A stretch of DNA of 64,000 nt from Thermoanaerobacterium thermosaccharolyticum DSM 571 (GTDB taxonomy: Bacteria > Bacillota > Thermoanaerobacteria > Thermoanaerobacterales > Thermoanaerobacteraceae). The DNA is taken from positions 1,971,501-2,035,500 of the forward strand of contig NC_014410.1 of the NCBI RefSeq assembly GCF_000145615.1. The letters run 5' to 3'. Shown here one piece after another: positions 51,746-60,680 of the stretch. Position 1 is the first letter of the stretch, and each line of letters opens with the position of its first letter. A program made the translations under genes and the position numbers. Under the pieces are notes generated by a model that made no database searches, was not told the origin of the DNA, and saw nothing but the letters and a program-made list of their open reading frames with translations.

Positions 51746-54110
51746 TCCTTTCCTTATTTGCCGATTCTTTATCTCTGGTCAAAATATCATAAAAAGACTT
51801 AAGCTTACTTTTTACCCTTTCGTTTATAACACTCATTTTTTCGCCTGTCAATATCTCCATTCCCTCATCGATTGTCTTTACAGTGTATATATGAAATTTT
51901 CTTTTTTTGCAAGCATCGATGACTTCATCATCAAGCACAAGATTATTTGAATTCTGTTCAGGGATTATTACACCTTGGTCTCCAGTGAGACCTTTTACTT
52001 TGCATAATTTATAAAATCCTTCTATCTTATGTGTAACACCGCCAACAGGCTGTATGACTCCAAACTGATTGACAGAGCCAGTCACTGCTATTCCCTGTTT
52101 TATTGGCACATCTGCAAGGCTAGATAGGAGTCCATAAAGTTCAGTACTGGATGCACTATCACCTTCAACACCTTCGTACAACTGTTCAAAGCATATTCTC
52201 GCTGAAAGTGTCAATGGGAAATCTAATGCATATCTGTTTCCTATAAAACCCGTTATAATCATTACACCTTTGTCATGGATGTGCCCGCTCATCTTAGTTT
52301 CTCTCTCGATATTTACGACCCCTTCCTCACCTGGATAAGTTGTAACTGTTATTCTTGAAGGTTTTCCAAACCGGTAATCACCTAAATTTATAACAGAAAG
52401 CCCATTTACAACTCCAACTTTTTCACCATCAACATCTATTAAAAAGGTACCGTCTTTAAAATAATCTATATATTTTTCTTCTATCATATTGACTCGTTTA
52501 ATTTTTTCTTTTATGGCTTTTTCCACATGCTTTGCCATCACAACTTCGCTTTCATCTATTTCCGCCCAAATGTTTGATTCATAAAGAATCTCTACAATGT
52601 CGTTAAACTGCGTCGTCAATTTATTCTGGTCTTCAGATATCCTTGTTGAGTATTCAATTACTTTTGCTACACCTGTATTGTGAAATTGTCTTAATTTATC
52701 TTCAATACAGTGCTTCTTTATAAATGAGGCCATTTTTGAAATATTTTCATCATTTAATTCCATTACATCATTAAAATCAACTTTAACTTTAAAAAGCTTT
52801 TTAAAATCATCATCATAATTATAAAGAATATAGTATAAATAAGGTGTCCCTATCAATATGACCTTAACATTCAATTCAATAGGTTCTGGTTTCAATGACG
52901 ATATTGATAAAAGACCGTATGAAGATGTCACATTTTCTATCGCTATTTTATCTGTTTTTAATGTTCTCTTTAAAGCATCCCATACATATGGATATGTCAA
53001 GATATCCTTAGCCTGCAAAATAATATACCCACCATTGGCTTTGTGAAGTGCGCCTGCTTTGATCTTAGTAAAATCAGTTATAGCAACACCAAAATCGCTT
53101 TCGTACTCAATACTACCTAAAACATTGTTGTAATTAGGATTATACTCCACTACTACAGGTGCACCATTTGTATGGCTGTTATCAACAAAAAGATTGACGC
53201 TATATTTTTTTAGAAAATCCTTTTTATTTCTTTTTATTATAAAAGGAAACTGATTATCTTCTTCATCATCGCTTCTAAAATTATCGAGGTTTTCTAATAT
53301 ATCCTTCTGTACGCTATCAAGGTATTTCATTACACTGTTATAATTGCCGTATTTTTCCCTTAAATCATCAATAAGATGTCCAACAGCAAATAAGCCTACA
53401 TTGTTATCAAGTTCATGTATGGCATCTCTCGTCTCTTTGTCTATATTTTGTATATCTTTCCATATCTGAAGTGCCTTTTCTTCAAAATTTACGGCCTTTG
53501 TTTCTATTTCCTTCCTCTTCTCATCCTCTAATTGCTCATATTCTTCATTGCTTATCTGTTTTCCATCTATTACAGGAATGCTTACTATACCGGTTTTTGT
53601 CTCTTTTAATACAAATCCAAAATTTTTTGCAAGCTCATTTAATTCTTGGATCAATTCATTCTTTCTATCTTGAAATTTCTTTACAATCTCATTTTTCTGC
53701 AGATCATATGATTTTGAATTAAAAGCCTTTGGAACCTCTCTTTGAAGCTGCTCCACAAAATCCCTCATATCATTTTGAAATTGTCTCCCATCACCCGGTT
53801 TTAAATTAATTGCTATAGGTTGTGAGGGTTTATCAAAGTTAAAGACATATACCCAGTCATCAGGTACTTTTTCTAAAGGTGCAATTTTATTCACACTGTT
53901 TAAAGCAAAGCTTGATTTGCCTGTACCAGTAAGACCGGTTATAAATATGTTGTATCCCTTTTGTTTTATTTTTAATCCAAATTCCATAGATTCCTTTGCT
54001 CTTTCTTGACCGATAAGGCCTTCAAGTGGCTTTATCGTCTCTGTCGTTTCAAAATTAAATAAATTTGGATCAATGCATTTTTTTAATTCATTAGCTGATA
54101 ATTCCCTCAT
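51738..54110 (-). CDS. Lon-like ATP-dependent protease
   Basis: 790-residue AAA+ protease of the LonB-like "ATP-dependent protease, Lon-related" class. Walker A GLTGTGKSSF at about residues 57-67; a coiled-coil insertion and helical domain; then a Lon protease domain with the Ser-Lys dyad in EGDSASSTELY and GVTHKIEGF. It lacks the classical Lon N-terminal domain. It probably degrades regulatory or damaged proteins. AAGGAGG site; the first gene of a Lon-queG-nth operon. Confidence 0.92.
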   Translation of the reverse strand: MRELSANELKKCIDPNLFNFETTETIKPLEGLIGQERAKESMEFGLKIKQKGYNIFITGLTGTGKSSFALNSVNKIAPLEKVPDDWVYVFNFDKPSQPIAINLKPGDGRQFQNDMRDFVEQLQREVPKAFNSKSYDLQKNEIVKKFQDRKNELIQELNELAKNFGFVLKETKTGIVSIPVIDGKQISNEEYEQLEDEKRKEIETKAVNFEEKALQIWKDIQNIDKETRDAIHELDNNVGLFAVGHLIDDLREKYGNYNSVMKYLDSVQKDILENLDNFRSDDEEDNQFPFIIKRNKKDFLKKYSVNLFVDNSHTNGAPVVVEYNPNYNNVLGSIEYESDFGVAITDFTKIKAGALHKANGGYIILQAKDILTYPYVWDALKRTLKTDKIAIENVTSSYGLLSISSLKPEPIELNVKVILIGTPYLYYILYNYDDDFKKLFKVKVDFNDVMELNDENISKMASFIKKHCIEDKLRQFHNTGVAKVIEYSTRISEDQNKLTTQFNDIVEILYESNIWAEIDESEVVMAKHVEKAIKEKIKRVNMIEEKYIDYFKDGTFLIDVDGEKVGVVNGLSVINLGDYRFGKPSRITVTTYPGEEGVVNIERETKMSGHIHDKGVMIITGFIGNRYALDFPLTLSARICFEQLYEGVEGDSASSTELYGLLSSLADVPIKQGIAVTGSVNQFGVIQPVGGVTHKIEGFYKLCKVKGLTGDQGVIIPEQNSNNLVLDDEVIDACKKRKFHIYTVKTIDEGMEILTGEKMSVINERVKSKLKSFYDILTRDKESANKERNV

Positions 54111-54263
54111 ATAAAGCCCTCCTTTATTAATAAGATTTCGCCATTAATACTATTTTTCCTTCTTAGATTTAAAACAAAACTATAATAATTATTTATTCTT
54201 ACAATGCGTGAAATTTCCTAAAACTTACATAAAAATTACGTGTACAACAAATATAAACAATTA

Positions 54264-54289
54264 GCTGAAGGAAATCCTTCAGCCTTTTT
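54264..54289 (-). terminator. Hairpin after the spore-protein gene
   Basis: GCTGAAGG / CCTTCAGC stem with a 4-nt loop. The T-run lies on the plus side, so it may act mainly against plus-strand reading. Confidence 0.55.
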
Positions 54290-54292
54290 ATA

Positions 54293-54511
54293 TTAATCGA
54301 TCTTTCCGCCTTTTACATCCATCTCTTTTTCAGCATATTTAATCATCTTCTTGACCATATTGCCGCCTATTTTGCCTACTTCTCTAGTGGTCATGTTTTC
54401 GAATCCTCGTTCTTTTATATCATCGTCAAGGTGCAACTCTTCCGCAACTTCCTCTTTTAACGAGTCAAGATCATCTTCTGCTTTTGGGTACAATTTCCTT
54501 CTTTTAGACAT
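54293..54511 (-). CDS. Small acid-soluble spore protein, alpha/beta type
   Basis: 72-residue SASP. The second half MTTREVGKIGGNMVKKMI carries the family signature, and the acidic first part (EDDLDSLKEEVAEEL) contains the GPR-type cleavage region. The ATG at 54511 is 8 nt after GGAGGTG; a longer frame to 54556 is upstream of that site. It binds and protects spore DNA. Single gene. Confidence 0.9.
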   Translation of the reverse strand: MSKRRKLYPKAEDDLDSLKEEVAEELHLDDDIKERGFENMTTREVGKIGGNMVKKMIKYAEKEMDVKGGKID

Positions 54512-54584
54512 AGAAAAAACACCTCCGCTCATTATTTTATCCTCTAGCGAAGGCATATATCCTCATTACTATTTCATTGAAACA

Positions 54585-54773
54585 CTATACTTCTTTTATT
54601 GCCTCAGTAGGACAGCCATCTATTGAATCACGACATGCTTGTTCTTCACCTTCAGGCACTTCATCAACTATAACGTGTGATTTACCTTCATCATTCCAAT
54701 CAAAAACTGCTGGACATGTATCTATGCAAAGTCCACAAGCTATGCACAAATCTTGATCTACATAAACTTTCAT
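54585..54773 (-). CDS. [4Fe-4S] monocluster ferredoxin
   Basis: 62-residue ferredoxin with one cluster: CIACGLCIDTCP and a later GCPTEAI cysteine. An extra Cys in QACRDS may form a disulfide. It resembles the Thermotoga/Thermoanaerobacter-type single-cluster ferredoxins. GGAGG site. It could serve pyruvate:ferredoxin oxidoreductase or hydrogenase; neither is adjacent. Confidence 0.93.
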   Translation of the reverse strand: MKVYVDQDLCIACGLCIDTCPAVFDWNDEGKSHVIVDEVPEGEEQACRDSIDGCPTEAIKEV

Positions 54774-54835
54774 GATTTTACCTCCTATGCTAATTTATAC
54801 ATTTAATATATCATATTTTTACAAAAAACAAAAGA

Positions 54836-55036
54836 TTATTTTATTATATAGTAACACGCTTCCAGTTCATCATCGGCTGCATTTACAATGCGGTTTTTCA
54901 GCTCATCAATTGTTTCATTATTGACTTTCACACCTTTATCGCCTAATATTCGCGACACCACCATTTGACTTGCCATTGATTCTTTATACCTTTCGACAAA
55001 GTCCATTATCTCACTTATTTCCTTTTCTCTGTCCAT
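54836..55036 (-). CDS. Hypothetical small helical protein
   Basis: 66-residue acidic protein with predicted helices throughout; the MDREKEISEIMDFVERYK start and NAADDELEACYYIIK end are not recognised. An AGGAGGTG site at good spacing supports translation. No signal or membrane segment. It lies between a ferredoxin and the HTH/radical SAM locus. Confidence 0.6.
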   Translation of the reverse strand: MDREKEISEIMDFVERYKESMASQMVVSRILGDKGVKVNNETIDELKNRIVNAADDELEACYYIIK

Positions 55037-55103
55037 AAAAACACCTCCTCAATTTATTTTCTTTAAAATATTTTTTATTATACAAAAAAAGACCCAAAAG
55101 GCC

Positions 55104-55391
55104 TTAAATGTACAAAAGTGATTCTTTAAAGAAATTATTTAACAATGTCTTATCATTAGAACTCAATTCTCTTATATATTTATGGAAAATATTAACTTTG
55201 TCAAATACCTTCCTGCTTTCACTGACTAAATGATAGTCGATATAAAATCCTATTACAATGCCTATAAATAACATTACAGGTGCTTCAGATCCAGTAATAT
55301 TAATAGAGTTCTTTATGTTTTCCACTGTAGCAACATCAAGTGTCTTTATCTGTAAAAGTAAAGTAGTAAGGACATAAGCACAAAACTTCAA
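55104..55391 (-). CDS. Hypothetical protein, probably the C-terminal half of the adjacent regulator
   Basis: 95-residue frame beginning at TTG 55391 without a visible ribosome site. It has one hydrophobic segment (MLFIGIVIGFYIDYHLV) and helical surroundings. A one-base shift in the A/T-rich stretch around 55405-55425 would join it to the HTH gene at 55414, giving a protein of about 215 residues. No separate function can be named. Confidence 0.45.
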   Translation of the reverse strand: MKFCAYVLTTLLLQIKTLDVATVENIKNSINITGSEAPVMLFIGIVIGFYIDYHLVSESRKVFDKVNIFHKYIRELSSNDKTLLNNFFKESLLYI

Positions 55392-55413
55392 TGGTTTTAA
55401 TGTAGTTTTTTTC

Positions 55414-55764
55414 TCATTTTATAAAATCATCCACTAATATTGTATTGTCATTTTTTTTAATCACGTTTAGCAAAGTTTCTTTTACAGTATTCCATTCATG
55501 TGTACTGCTTTTGTTTACAACATCATAAGCGCTTTCTTTAGGTGTGTAAACTAAAATCGATCTGCCAAGCGATTTATCCTCATCTAGATAATATTCACTC
55601 TGTACATATCCTAATTCTTCTAGTTCTGTCAGCATATCATAAGCAGTCCATTTGCTTATGCCCATAGAATTTGCAACATCAACATAATGAACAGGAACTT
55701 TATTTTTGTCGTAAAGCTCAATAAGAGTTTCTAAAAAGTCAATCTTCCTTCTCGTTAAAGGCAC
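55414..55764 (-). CDS. Winged-helix regulator, probably truncated by frameshift
   Basis: 116-residue protein starting at GTG 55764 with an N-terminal helix-turn-helix: VHYVDVANSMGISKWTAYDML followed by LEELGYVQSEYY, a MarR/iron-repressor-like winged helix. The remainder is helical. It starts 52 bp after the radical SAM gene and ends where the neighbouring 95-residue frame begins in another frame, so the functional regulator may be longer. Its closeness to the radical SAM enzyme suggests it controls that gene. Confidence 0.75.
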   Translation of the reverse strand: MPLTRRKIDFLETLIELYDKNKVPVHYVDVANSMGISKWTAYDMLTELEELGYVQSEYYLDEDKSLGRSILVYTPKESAYDVVNKSSTHEWNTVKETLLNVIKKNDNTILVDDFIK

Positions 55765-55816
55765 ACAAACACCCCATTTCTTCCTTAAAATATAATAGGG
55801 TATTTTGCATACCTAG

Positions 55817-57157
55817 TCAAGCTTCTTTTTTTGAAGCGTTCTTATTTTCCCAGATGTCATCTGCGACTTCTCCCCAATTTTCAGCTACTTGTGTTAAATC
55901 ATTATACAAGTTTTCAATATGAGATGCCTCACTGTTTTCAGTATGCTTAGCTTTTGATTCTCTGACTATATCTAACAATTCTTTAGGATTATCAATTAAT
56001 GGACACGGCCTCAAGTGATTTTGATTAAAAGGCATTCTTTTCCTGTATGATTTCATTATCGGCGACATAAGTGCTTCTTTTAAACTCACATCATTTATAT
56101 TAACATTGGCATAGTGAATAAAAGCACATGGTTCCACATCACCTGCTGCATTTATATGCAAATATCTCTTACCACCAGCAATACATCCTCCGCTAAATTC
56201 GCCATCATTCCAAAAGTCAATTGCAAAAAGCTCTTTTGTGGCTCTTATATAATTTATCTTTTCATACGCATATTTCCTCTGCTCAGGTGTAACCATGAAT
56301 TTGACATCTGGATCTTTTCCAACAGGTATATATGTAAAATACCAAGCAAAGTAAGCACCTTTTTCTATCATTTTATCGACGAATTCATCACTGAATATTT
56401 CCTCAATATTAGTTCTCGTATATGTTGCAGAATACCCAAATAAAACACCATTTTCTCTTAATAAATCCATTGCTTTCATTACTTTGTCAAAAGTTCCTTG
56501 ACCTCTTATTGCATCATTGTTCTCCTTCAAACCGTTTATACTGATTGCAAATGTGATATTCCCTACCCTTTTAACTTCTTTTACCATATCCTCATCTATA
56601 AGTGTTCCATTTGTAAACAAATGAAATACTTGACTCTTATGGTTTTCAGCAAGTTTTATTATGTCTTTCATTCTAACGGTGGGTTCGCCACCAGATAAGA
56701 CTATAAAATAGACACCAAGTTCTTCTGCTTCACTACAAACTTTATCCATTGTCTCATAAGAAAGATTATGTGGATTGTACTTTCCAGCCCAACAACCTAC
56801 ACAATTTAAATTACATGCTTCTGTCGGATCCATTAATATTGCCCATGGCACATTGGCATCTAACTTTTTTTCCCACTCTTGCTGTTTTGGAATGCCTTTA
56901 AGGCTGGCATTTACCAAAAAATTAATCATTAATGTCTTTAAAATATTTTTGTCAATATTTTTAATTCCTTTAATCGTGAATTTGTACCAATTGCTGTCTT
57001 TATCTTCTAAAAATGCCTTTACACTTTCTATTTGCTGTCTGTGCCTCGGTAATACAGCTATTTTTGACATGAGATTGGCCATGGTTTGTAGATTTTTTTC
57101 AGGATCTTTATCAATGTAATTGATAATCGCTCCTACAGCAGGGTCAATAATGTTCAT
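55817..57157 (-). CDS. Radical SAM enzyme with SPASM-like C-terminal region
   Basis: 446-residue radical SAM protein. Cluster Cys115, Cys119 and Cys122 lie in ACNLNCVGCWAG; GGEP follows near residue 156. The first 100 residues are helical and unrelated to common families. The C-terminal third has Cys in GGCIAGG, VEPCAF and RPCPL, suggesting an auxiliary cluster. It resembles the uncharacterised group that includes candidate lipid- or cofactor-modifying enzymes. GGAGG site. An HTH gene follows on the same strand. Confidence 0.85.
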   Translation of the reverse strand: MNIIDPAVGAIINYIDKDPEKNLQTMANLMSKIAVLPRHRQQIESVKAFLEDKDSNWYKFTIKGIKNIDKNILKTLMINFLVNASLKGIPKQQEWEKKLDANVPWAILMDPTEACNLNCVGCWAGKYNPHNLSYETMDKVCSEAEELGVYFIVLSGGEPTVRMKDIIKLAENHKSQVFHLFTNGTLIDEDMVKEVKRVGNITFAISINGLKENNDAIRGQGTFDKVMKAMDLLRENGVLFGYSATYTRTNIEEIFSDEFVDKMIEKGAYFAWYFTYIPVGKDPDVKFMVTPEQRKYAYEKINYIRATKELFAIDFWNDGEFSGGCIAGGKRYLHINAAGDVEPCAFIHYANVNINDVSLKEALMSPIMKSYRKRMPFNQNHLRPCPLIDNPKELLDIVRESKAKHTENSEASHIENLYNDLTQVAENWGEVADDIWENKNASKKEA

Positions 57158-57270
57158 AAAAATCGTCCTCCTTTTTCCAATAAAATTAAAATTACCAAAA
57201 AGCCCAAAATTCTTCTTAAAAAAATATTAGCACTAATATCATATTAATTCAATACAATTTTAGAACTTTT

Positions 57271-58914
57271 TTATACATCAAGACAACTTCCCCCAATAAA
57301 TTCTTTAATTAAAGAATTTGGAGGAATTGCAGATTCATCTTCCAGATTTACAAAATAGCTTAATATCTCCAAAAGCTCCTGTGCAACTGAAAAAGCCTTG
57401 CTGTCTTTATTTATTTCTCTTAAAAGAGGCTCAGCGTATTTCTTTATGGCTGGCAATTCATAAGGCAACGATGAATTAAACATAATATCTGCATCTTCCT
57501 GATACGGGAAAATATAATTTTCCTCACCTTTTCTTACAGACGGCCACATAAGAATTGTCTCTTCAGCATCACTGGAGCGAAATTGGTTGTCTCGGACAAT
57601 CCTTCTTAGAAGTCTTGTCTCTGTCGTTGATATTCTATTGTGTTCATCAAGGTTTAACTGTGTCAGTGCGCTTATGTAAACCCTGTACTTGCTATCCTTC
57701 GGAATATCCCTAGTAAGCCTTTCGTTTAATCCGTGAATTCCTTCAACCAGTATTATTTGGTTCTTCTCCAATTGAACTATTTGCCCTTTTTCTTCTCTTA
57801 CTCCTCTTTTGAAGTTAAAGATCGGCAGCTCTACTTCCTCGCCCTGCATAAGCTTTATTATCTGATCATTAAAAAGTTCCAAATCTAGAGCATCAATCGT
57901 CTCAAAATTATAATTACCAAATTCATCTTTAGGAGTCTTATCCCTCGGCAGAAAATAATTGTCAAGAGATATTGGTAGTGGCTTTAAACCATTTACTCTA
58001 AGTTGCACACTTAATCTATGCACAAAAGACGTCTTTCCAGATGATGAAGGCCCTGCAATCAGTACTAACTTTATCATCTTATTTTGATATATATGATCTG
58101 CTATGCTGGCTATTTTTTTCTCGTGAAGTGCCTCAGATATTAAAACAAGTTCCCTCCCATGGCCATTTTTAATCATATCATTTAAAGATGAAACATAACC
58201 TATGTTCAGTATATTTGCCCATTCTTCAGCTTCCTTAAATATTGATGCCAGTTTTGGGACATCGACGAATGTAGGCAGTACGTCTGGTTTTGCAGGCTCT
58301 GGAAATAATAATATCACACCTGGAAAGTAAAGAAGCAAATCAAAAAGTTTTAGATATCCAGTTGACGGAACGCAGGGACTGTAAAAAAAGTCTACTACAT
58401 CGTCGCAGTAATAAACAGGAATTTCATCCCTATCGCTGTATTTAAAAAGACATACCTTTTCTTTAAGACCCTCTTTCATAAATAAATCTAATGCCTCTTT
58501 CTTATCCATATATTTTTTAACTATAGGATAATTGGCATCAATTATTTCTTTCATTCTATTTTTAATAGTTTGAACTATTTTATTATTCACTGTAGAGCCA
58601 TGTATTTCGCAGTATAATCCTTTTCCTAAAGAGTGTTCAATAGTGACTTTAGAACCTGGTAAAATATCTTTCACTGCTTTAATCAAGACAAATGTAAGGC
58701 TTCTTCTGTATACCATCATACCTTCTTCTGTCGACATGTCAACAAATTGTATCTCACAATCCCTGTCTACTTTTGTAGACAAATCAACCATGAGATTATC
58801 CACTTTTGCCGCAACTATTGTAGATTTATGATTATCCTTAAAATGCTGCGATATTTCTAGAAGGGTAACATTGTATGGAAAAAAACGAGTTGTACCTTCT
58901 ATATTTAAATTCAT
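57271..58914 (-). CDS. Nucleoside kinase with N-terminal TGS/ThrRS-like domains
   Basis: 547-residue fusion: residues 1-60 are TGS-like, about 60-200 resemble the threonyl-tRNA synthetase second additional domain, and 280-490 are a uridine kinase/phosphoribulokinase domain with Walker A GPSSSGKTSF and DNYF. This architecture is known in Thermotoga and clostridia as a uridine kinase-like protein. It probably phosphorylates a nucleoside. GAGGTG site. No operon partner; followed by a 113-bp gap to the radical SAM gene. Confidence 0.92.
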   Translation of the reverse strand: MNLNIEGTTRFFPYNVTLLEISQHFKDNHKSTIVAAKVDNLMVDLSTKVDRDCEIQFVDMSTEEGMMVYRRSLTFVLIKAVKDILPGSKVTIEHSLGKGLYCEIHGSTVNNKIVQTIKNRMKEIIDANYPIVKKYMDKKEALDLFMKEGLKEKVCLFKYSDRDEIPVYYCDDVVDFFYSPCVPSTGYLKLFDLLLYFPGVILLFPEPAKPDVLPTFVDVPKLASIFKEAEEWANILNIGYVSSLNDMIKNGHGRELVLISEALHEKKIASIADHIYQNKMIKLVLIAGPSSSGKTSFVHRLSVQLRVNGLKPLPISLDNYFLPRDKTPKDEFGNYNFETIDALDLELFNDQIIKLMQGEEVELPIFNFKRGVREEKGQIVQLEKNQIILVEGIHGLNERLTRDIPKDSKYRVYISALTQLNLDEHNRISTTETRLLRRIVRDNQFRSSDAEETILMWPSVRKGEENYIFPYQEDADIMFNSSLPYELPAIKKYAEPLLREINKDSKAFSVAQELLEILSYFVNLEDESAIPPNSLIKEFIGGSCLDV

Positions 58915-58975
58915 AAAATCACCTCTTACTAGATTATATTACAAAATGGTTATTTTTAAAATCTATATGGAGGTA

Positions 58976-59005
58976 TAAAAAAACCGGCAATTGCCGGTTT
59001 TTTTT
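58976..59005 (-). terminator. Terminator of the 6S-like RNA
   Basis: ACCGGCAATTGCCGGT perfect stem flanked by A-run and T-run, at the 3' side of the RNA. Confidence 0.88.
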
Positions 59006-59006
59006 A

Positions 59007-59196
59007 AATCCAACCTATCCCGCGAAGCCGTTCGGCTATGTTTTCAAGCCCGATTTTAAAGTGGGTATCCTGCCAATTATTTCTGAAGTCCCATCAAAGT
59101 GGGCTTTTCATACGTAATTGAACCCAAATTCCCGATGTCATGGTGTTGGTTGAAAACAAATTCACCGTAACTAAACTCCTCAGGACCTTCATGATG
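59007..59196 (-). ncRNA. ssrS: 6S-like regulatory RNA
   Basis: About 190 nt with a sigma-A promoter and terminator and no open frame. On the minus strand GGCAGGATACCCAC and the facing GGGCTTGAAAACATAG resemble the conserved bulge region of Firmicute 6S RNA, and GGTCCTGAGGAGTT near the 5' end matches the 6S start region. The flanking arms can pair. 6S RNA binds the sigma-A holoenzyme by mimicking an open promoter. The family call is by pattern only; ends are approximate. Confidence 0.65.
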
Positions 59197-59201
59197 ATTT
59201 T

Positions 59202-59230
59202 AGTATATATCTAAATATCATTTATTGCAA
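59202..59230 (-). promoter_or_regulatory. Sigma-A promoter of the 6S-like RNA
   Basis: TTGCAA, 17-bp spacer, TATACT on the minus strand, just upstream of the predicted RNA 5' end. Confidence 0.78.
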
Positions 59231-59250
59231 TAGTAGACTGCTGGAAAAGT

Positions 59251-59799
59251 TTAAAATGACACAAATTTAGTCTTCTCTGCACCACAAACCGGACATTTTT
59301 CAGGTATGGGACCTACAGTCGTATACCCACATATGCTGCAAATATGTACTTCATTAAAGCCTACGTCTTTCCCCATGTCAACTGATAACTTGGCTTCTTT
59401 AAACAGATCAGCATGAATTTTTTCAGCTTCCCTAGCCCATGTAAATGACTTTTTTGCTCCTTCCTCTTGTTGAAATTCTGCTGTGACAATATAGGTTGCA
59501 TACATCTCATTTACTTCAAACAGTTCTCCGCTTATTGCTTTTCCTAAGTTAAGAGATGTGTTTCCTATACCAAACCCGCCCATTGCAGGAACCAAAAAGT
59601 CTCCTTCTATATCTTTGTGCGCTTTAAAGTGGTTCCCAGCATGAACTTCTTCTGCGTACGCTATGGCATTAAATAGTCTTGATACATTTCTAAAACCCTC
59701 CTGCATAGCTATTTTCCCCCATACTTTGTACCTTTGATATGCCATGCTTTCTCCACCATATGCAGATCGCAAATTTGCTGCAGTCATATTGTTTTTCAT
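59251..59799 (-). CDS. rbr: Rubrerythrin
   Basis: 182-residue peroxide reductase. N-terminal ferritin-like diiron domain with YGGESMAYQRY, AYAEEVHAGNHF and TAEFQQEEGAKK; C-terminal rubredoxin-like [Fe(SCys)4] with CSICGY and CPVCGA. AGAAAGGGTG site. It detoxifies hydrogen peroxide in anaerobes and may belong to the PerR-like regulator's set. Upstream of the 6S-like RNA on the same strand. Confidence 0.95.
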   Translation of the reverse strand: MKNNMTAANLRSAYGGESMAYQRYKVWGKIAMQEGFRNVSRLFNAIAYAEEVHAGNHFKAHKDIEGDFLVPAMGGFGIGNTSLNLGKAISGELFEVNEMYATYIVTAEFQQEEGAKKSFTWAREAEKIHADLFKEAKLSVDMGKDVGFNEVHICSICGYTTVGPIPEKCPVCGAEKTKFVSF

Positions 59800-59937
59800 A
59801 AAAACACCCTTTCTTATTGAGTTTGTCTATATTTTTTATCAAATTCTCTATTTTATGCAATCATATGCTTTACTATATATCATTAACTATATGAACTTAT
59901 ATGTGTCTTTTTCATAAATTATAATGGGGGTATTTAT

Positions 59938-60243
59938 ATGATTAATATAAATAATTTATTAAGCTCAATAAAGAAGATATTTAAAAAAAATAAAGGATAT
60001 GACAAAATAACTCTAAGACTTTATGGTCTTGATATTGAAATAGAAAGGAAAACAAACATAGATATACCTCATGAAGTCACTGTCGTCGTACCAAGAGTAG
60101 AATTGCGTAAAAAAGTAAAAGGCGATGAAGAAGATATAGAAATAATAATGAATAGCATCACTATAGTCCATTCGCCACGTCATAAAGAACTTGGCATATC
60201 TTCTCCACCGCCTAATATTCCGAAAAGAATTAACCATGAATAA
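59938..60243 (+). CDS. Hypothetical protein
   Basis: 101-residue protein starting behind AATGGGGGTATTTAT. The first third is basic (IKKIFKKNKG), the middle acidic-beta-like (ITLRLYGLDIEIERK, DIPHEVTVVVPRVE), the tail proline-rich. No domain recognised. Its stop overlaps the convergent ferredoxin gene by 14 bp. Confidence 0.6.
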   Translation: MININNLLSSIKKIFKKNKGYDKITLRLYGLDIEIERKTNIDIPHEVTVVVPRVELRKKVKGDEEDIEIIMNSITIVHSPRHKELGISSPPPNIPKRINHE

Positions 60244-60595
60244 GATGTGGAAGGCATCTTACACAGACTTGCTTTATTTCTCCTTTGTATTTATATGTCA
60301 AGATCGGTGCATCGTCATCGCTGTTGCCGCAATATGAACATCTGTCATTTTTAATTTCACTTTTATGCTTCATAGCAGCTTCTTCGTTAAAAGGTGCTGC
60401 TTCCCTTTCTTCAATAGACAAAGCACCTGTTGGACACACATTCAAACATACACCTGCGCCATCGCAAAGCTCTTCACTTATGACTTTGGCTTTTCCATTC
60501 ACTAAAACTATTGCGCTTTCAACACATGGTGAAATACAAAGGCCGCATCCATTGCACTTTTCTTCGTCAATCTTTACTATCTTTCTTTTAACCAT
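60230..60595 (-). CDS. Dicluster [4Fe-4S] ferredoxin with extra C-terminal CxxC pair
   Basis: 121-residue protein. Two bacterial ferredoxin motifs, CNGCGLCISPC and the second GAGVCLNVCP, are followed by a short helical linker and a C-terminal CSYCG...CVRC pair that may bind zinc or another metal. The ATG at 60595 is 8 nt after GGAGG. Probably an electron carrier for an unseen partner. Confidence 0.85.
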   Translation of the reverse strand: MVKRKIVKIDEEKCNGCGLCISPCVESAIVLVNGKAKVISEELCDGAGVCLNVCPTGALSIEEREAAPFNEEAAMKHKSEIKNDRCSYCGNSDDDAPILTYKYKGEIKQVCVRCLPHLIHG

Positions 60596-60680
60596 CTGAT
60601 AACCTCCATTCATTTCTGTCCAATATATACTATACAACAAAAACAACATAATGTTTGTGATAAATATCACAGATTTTGAA

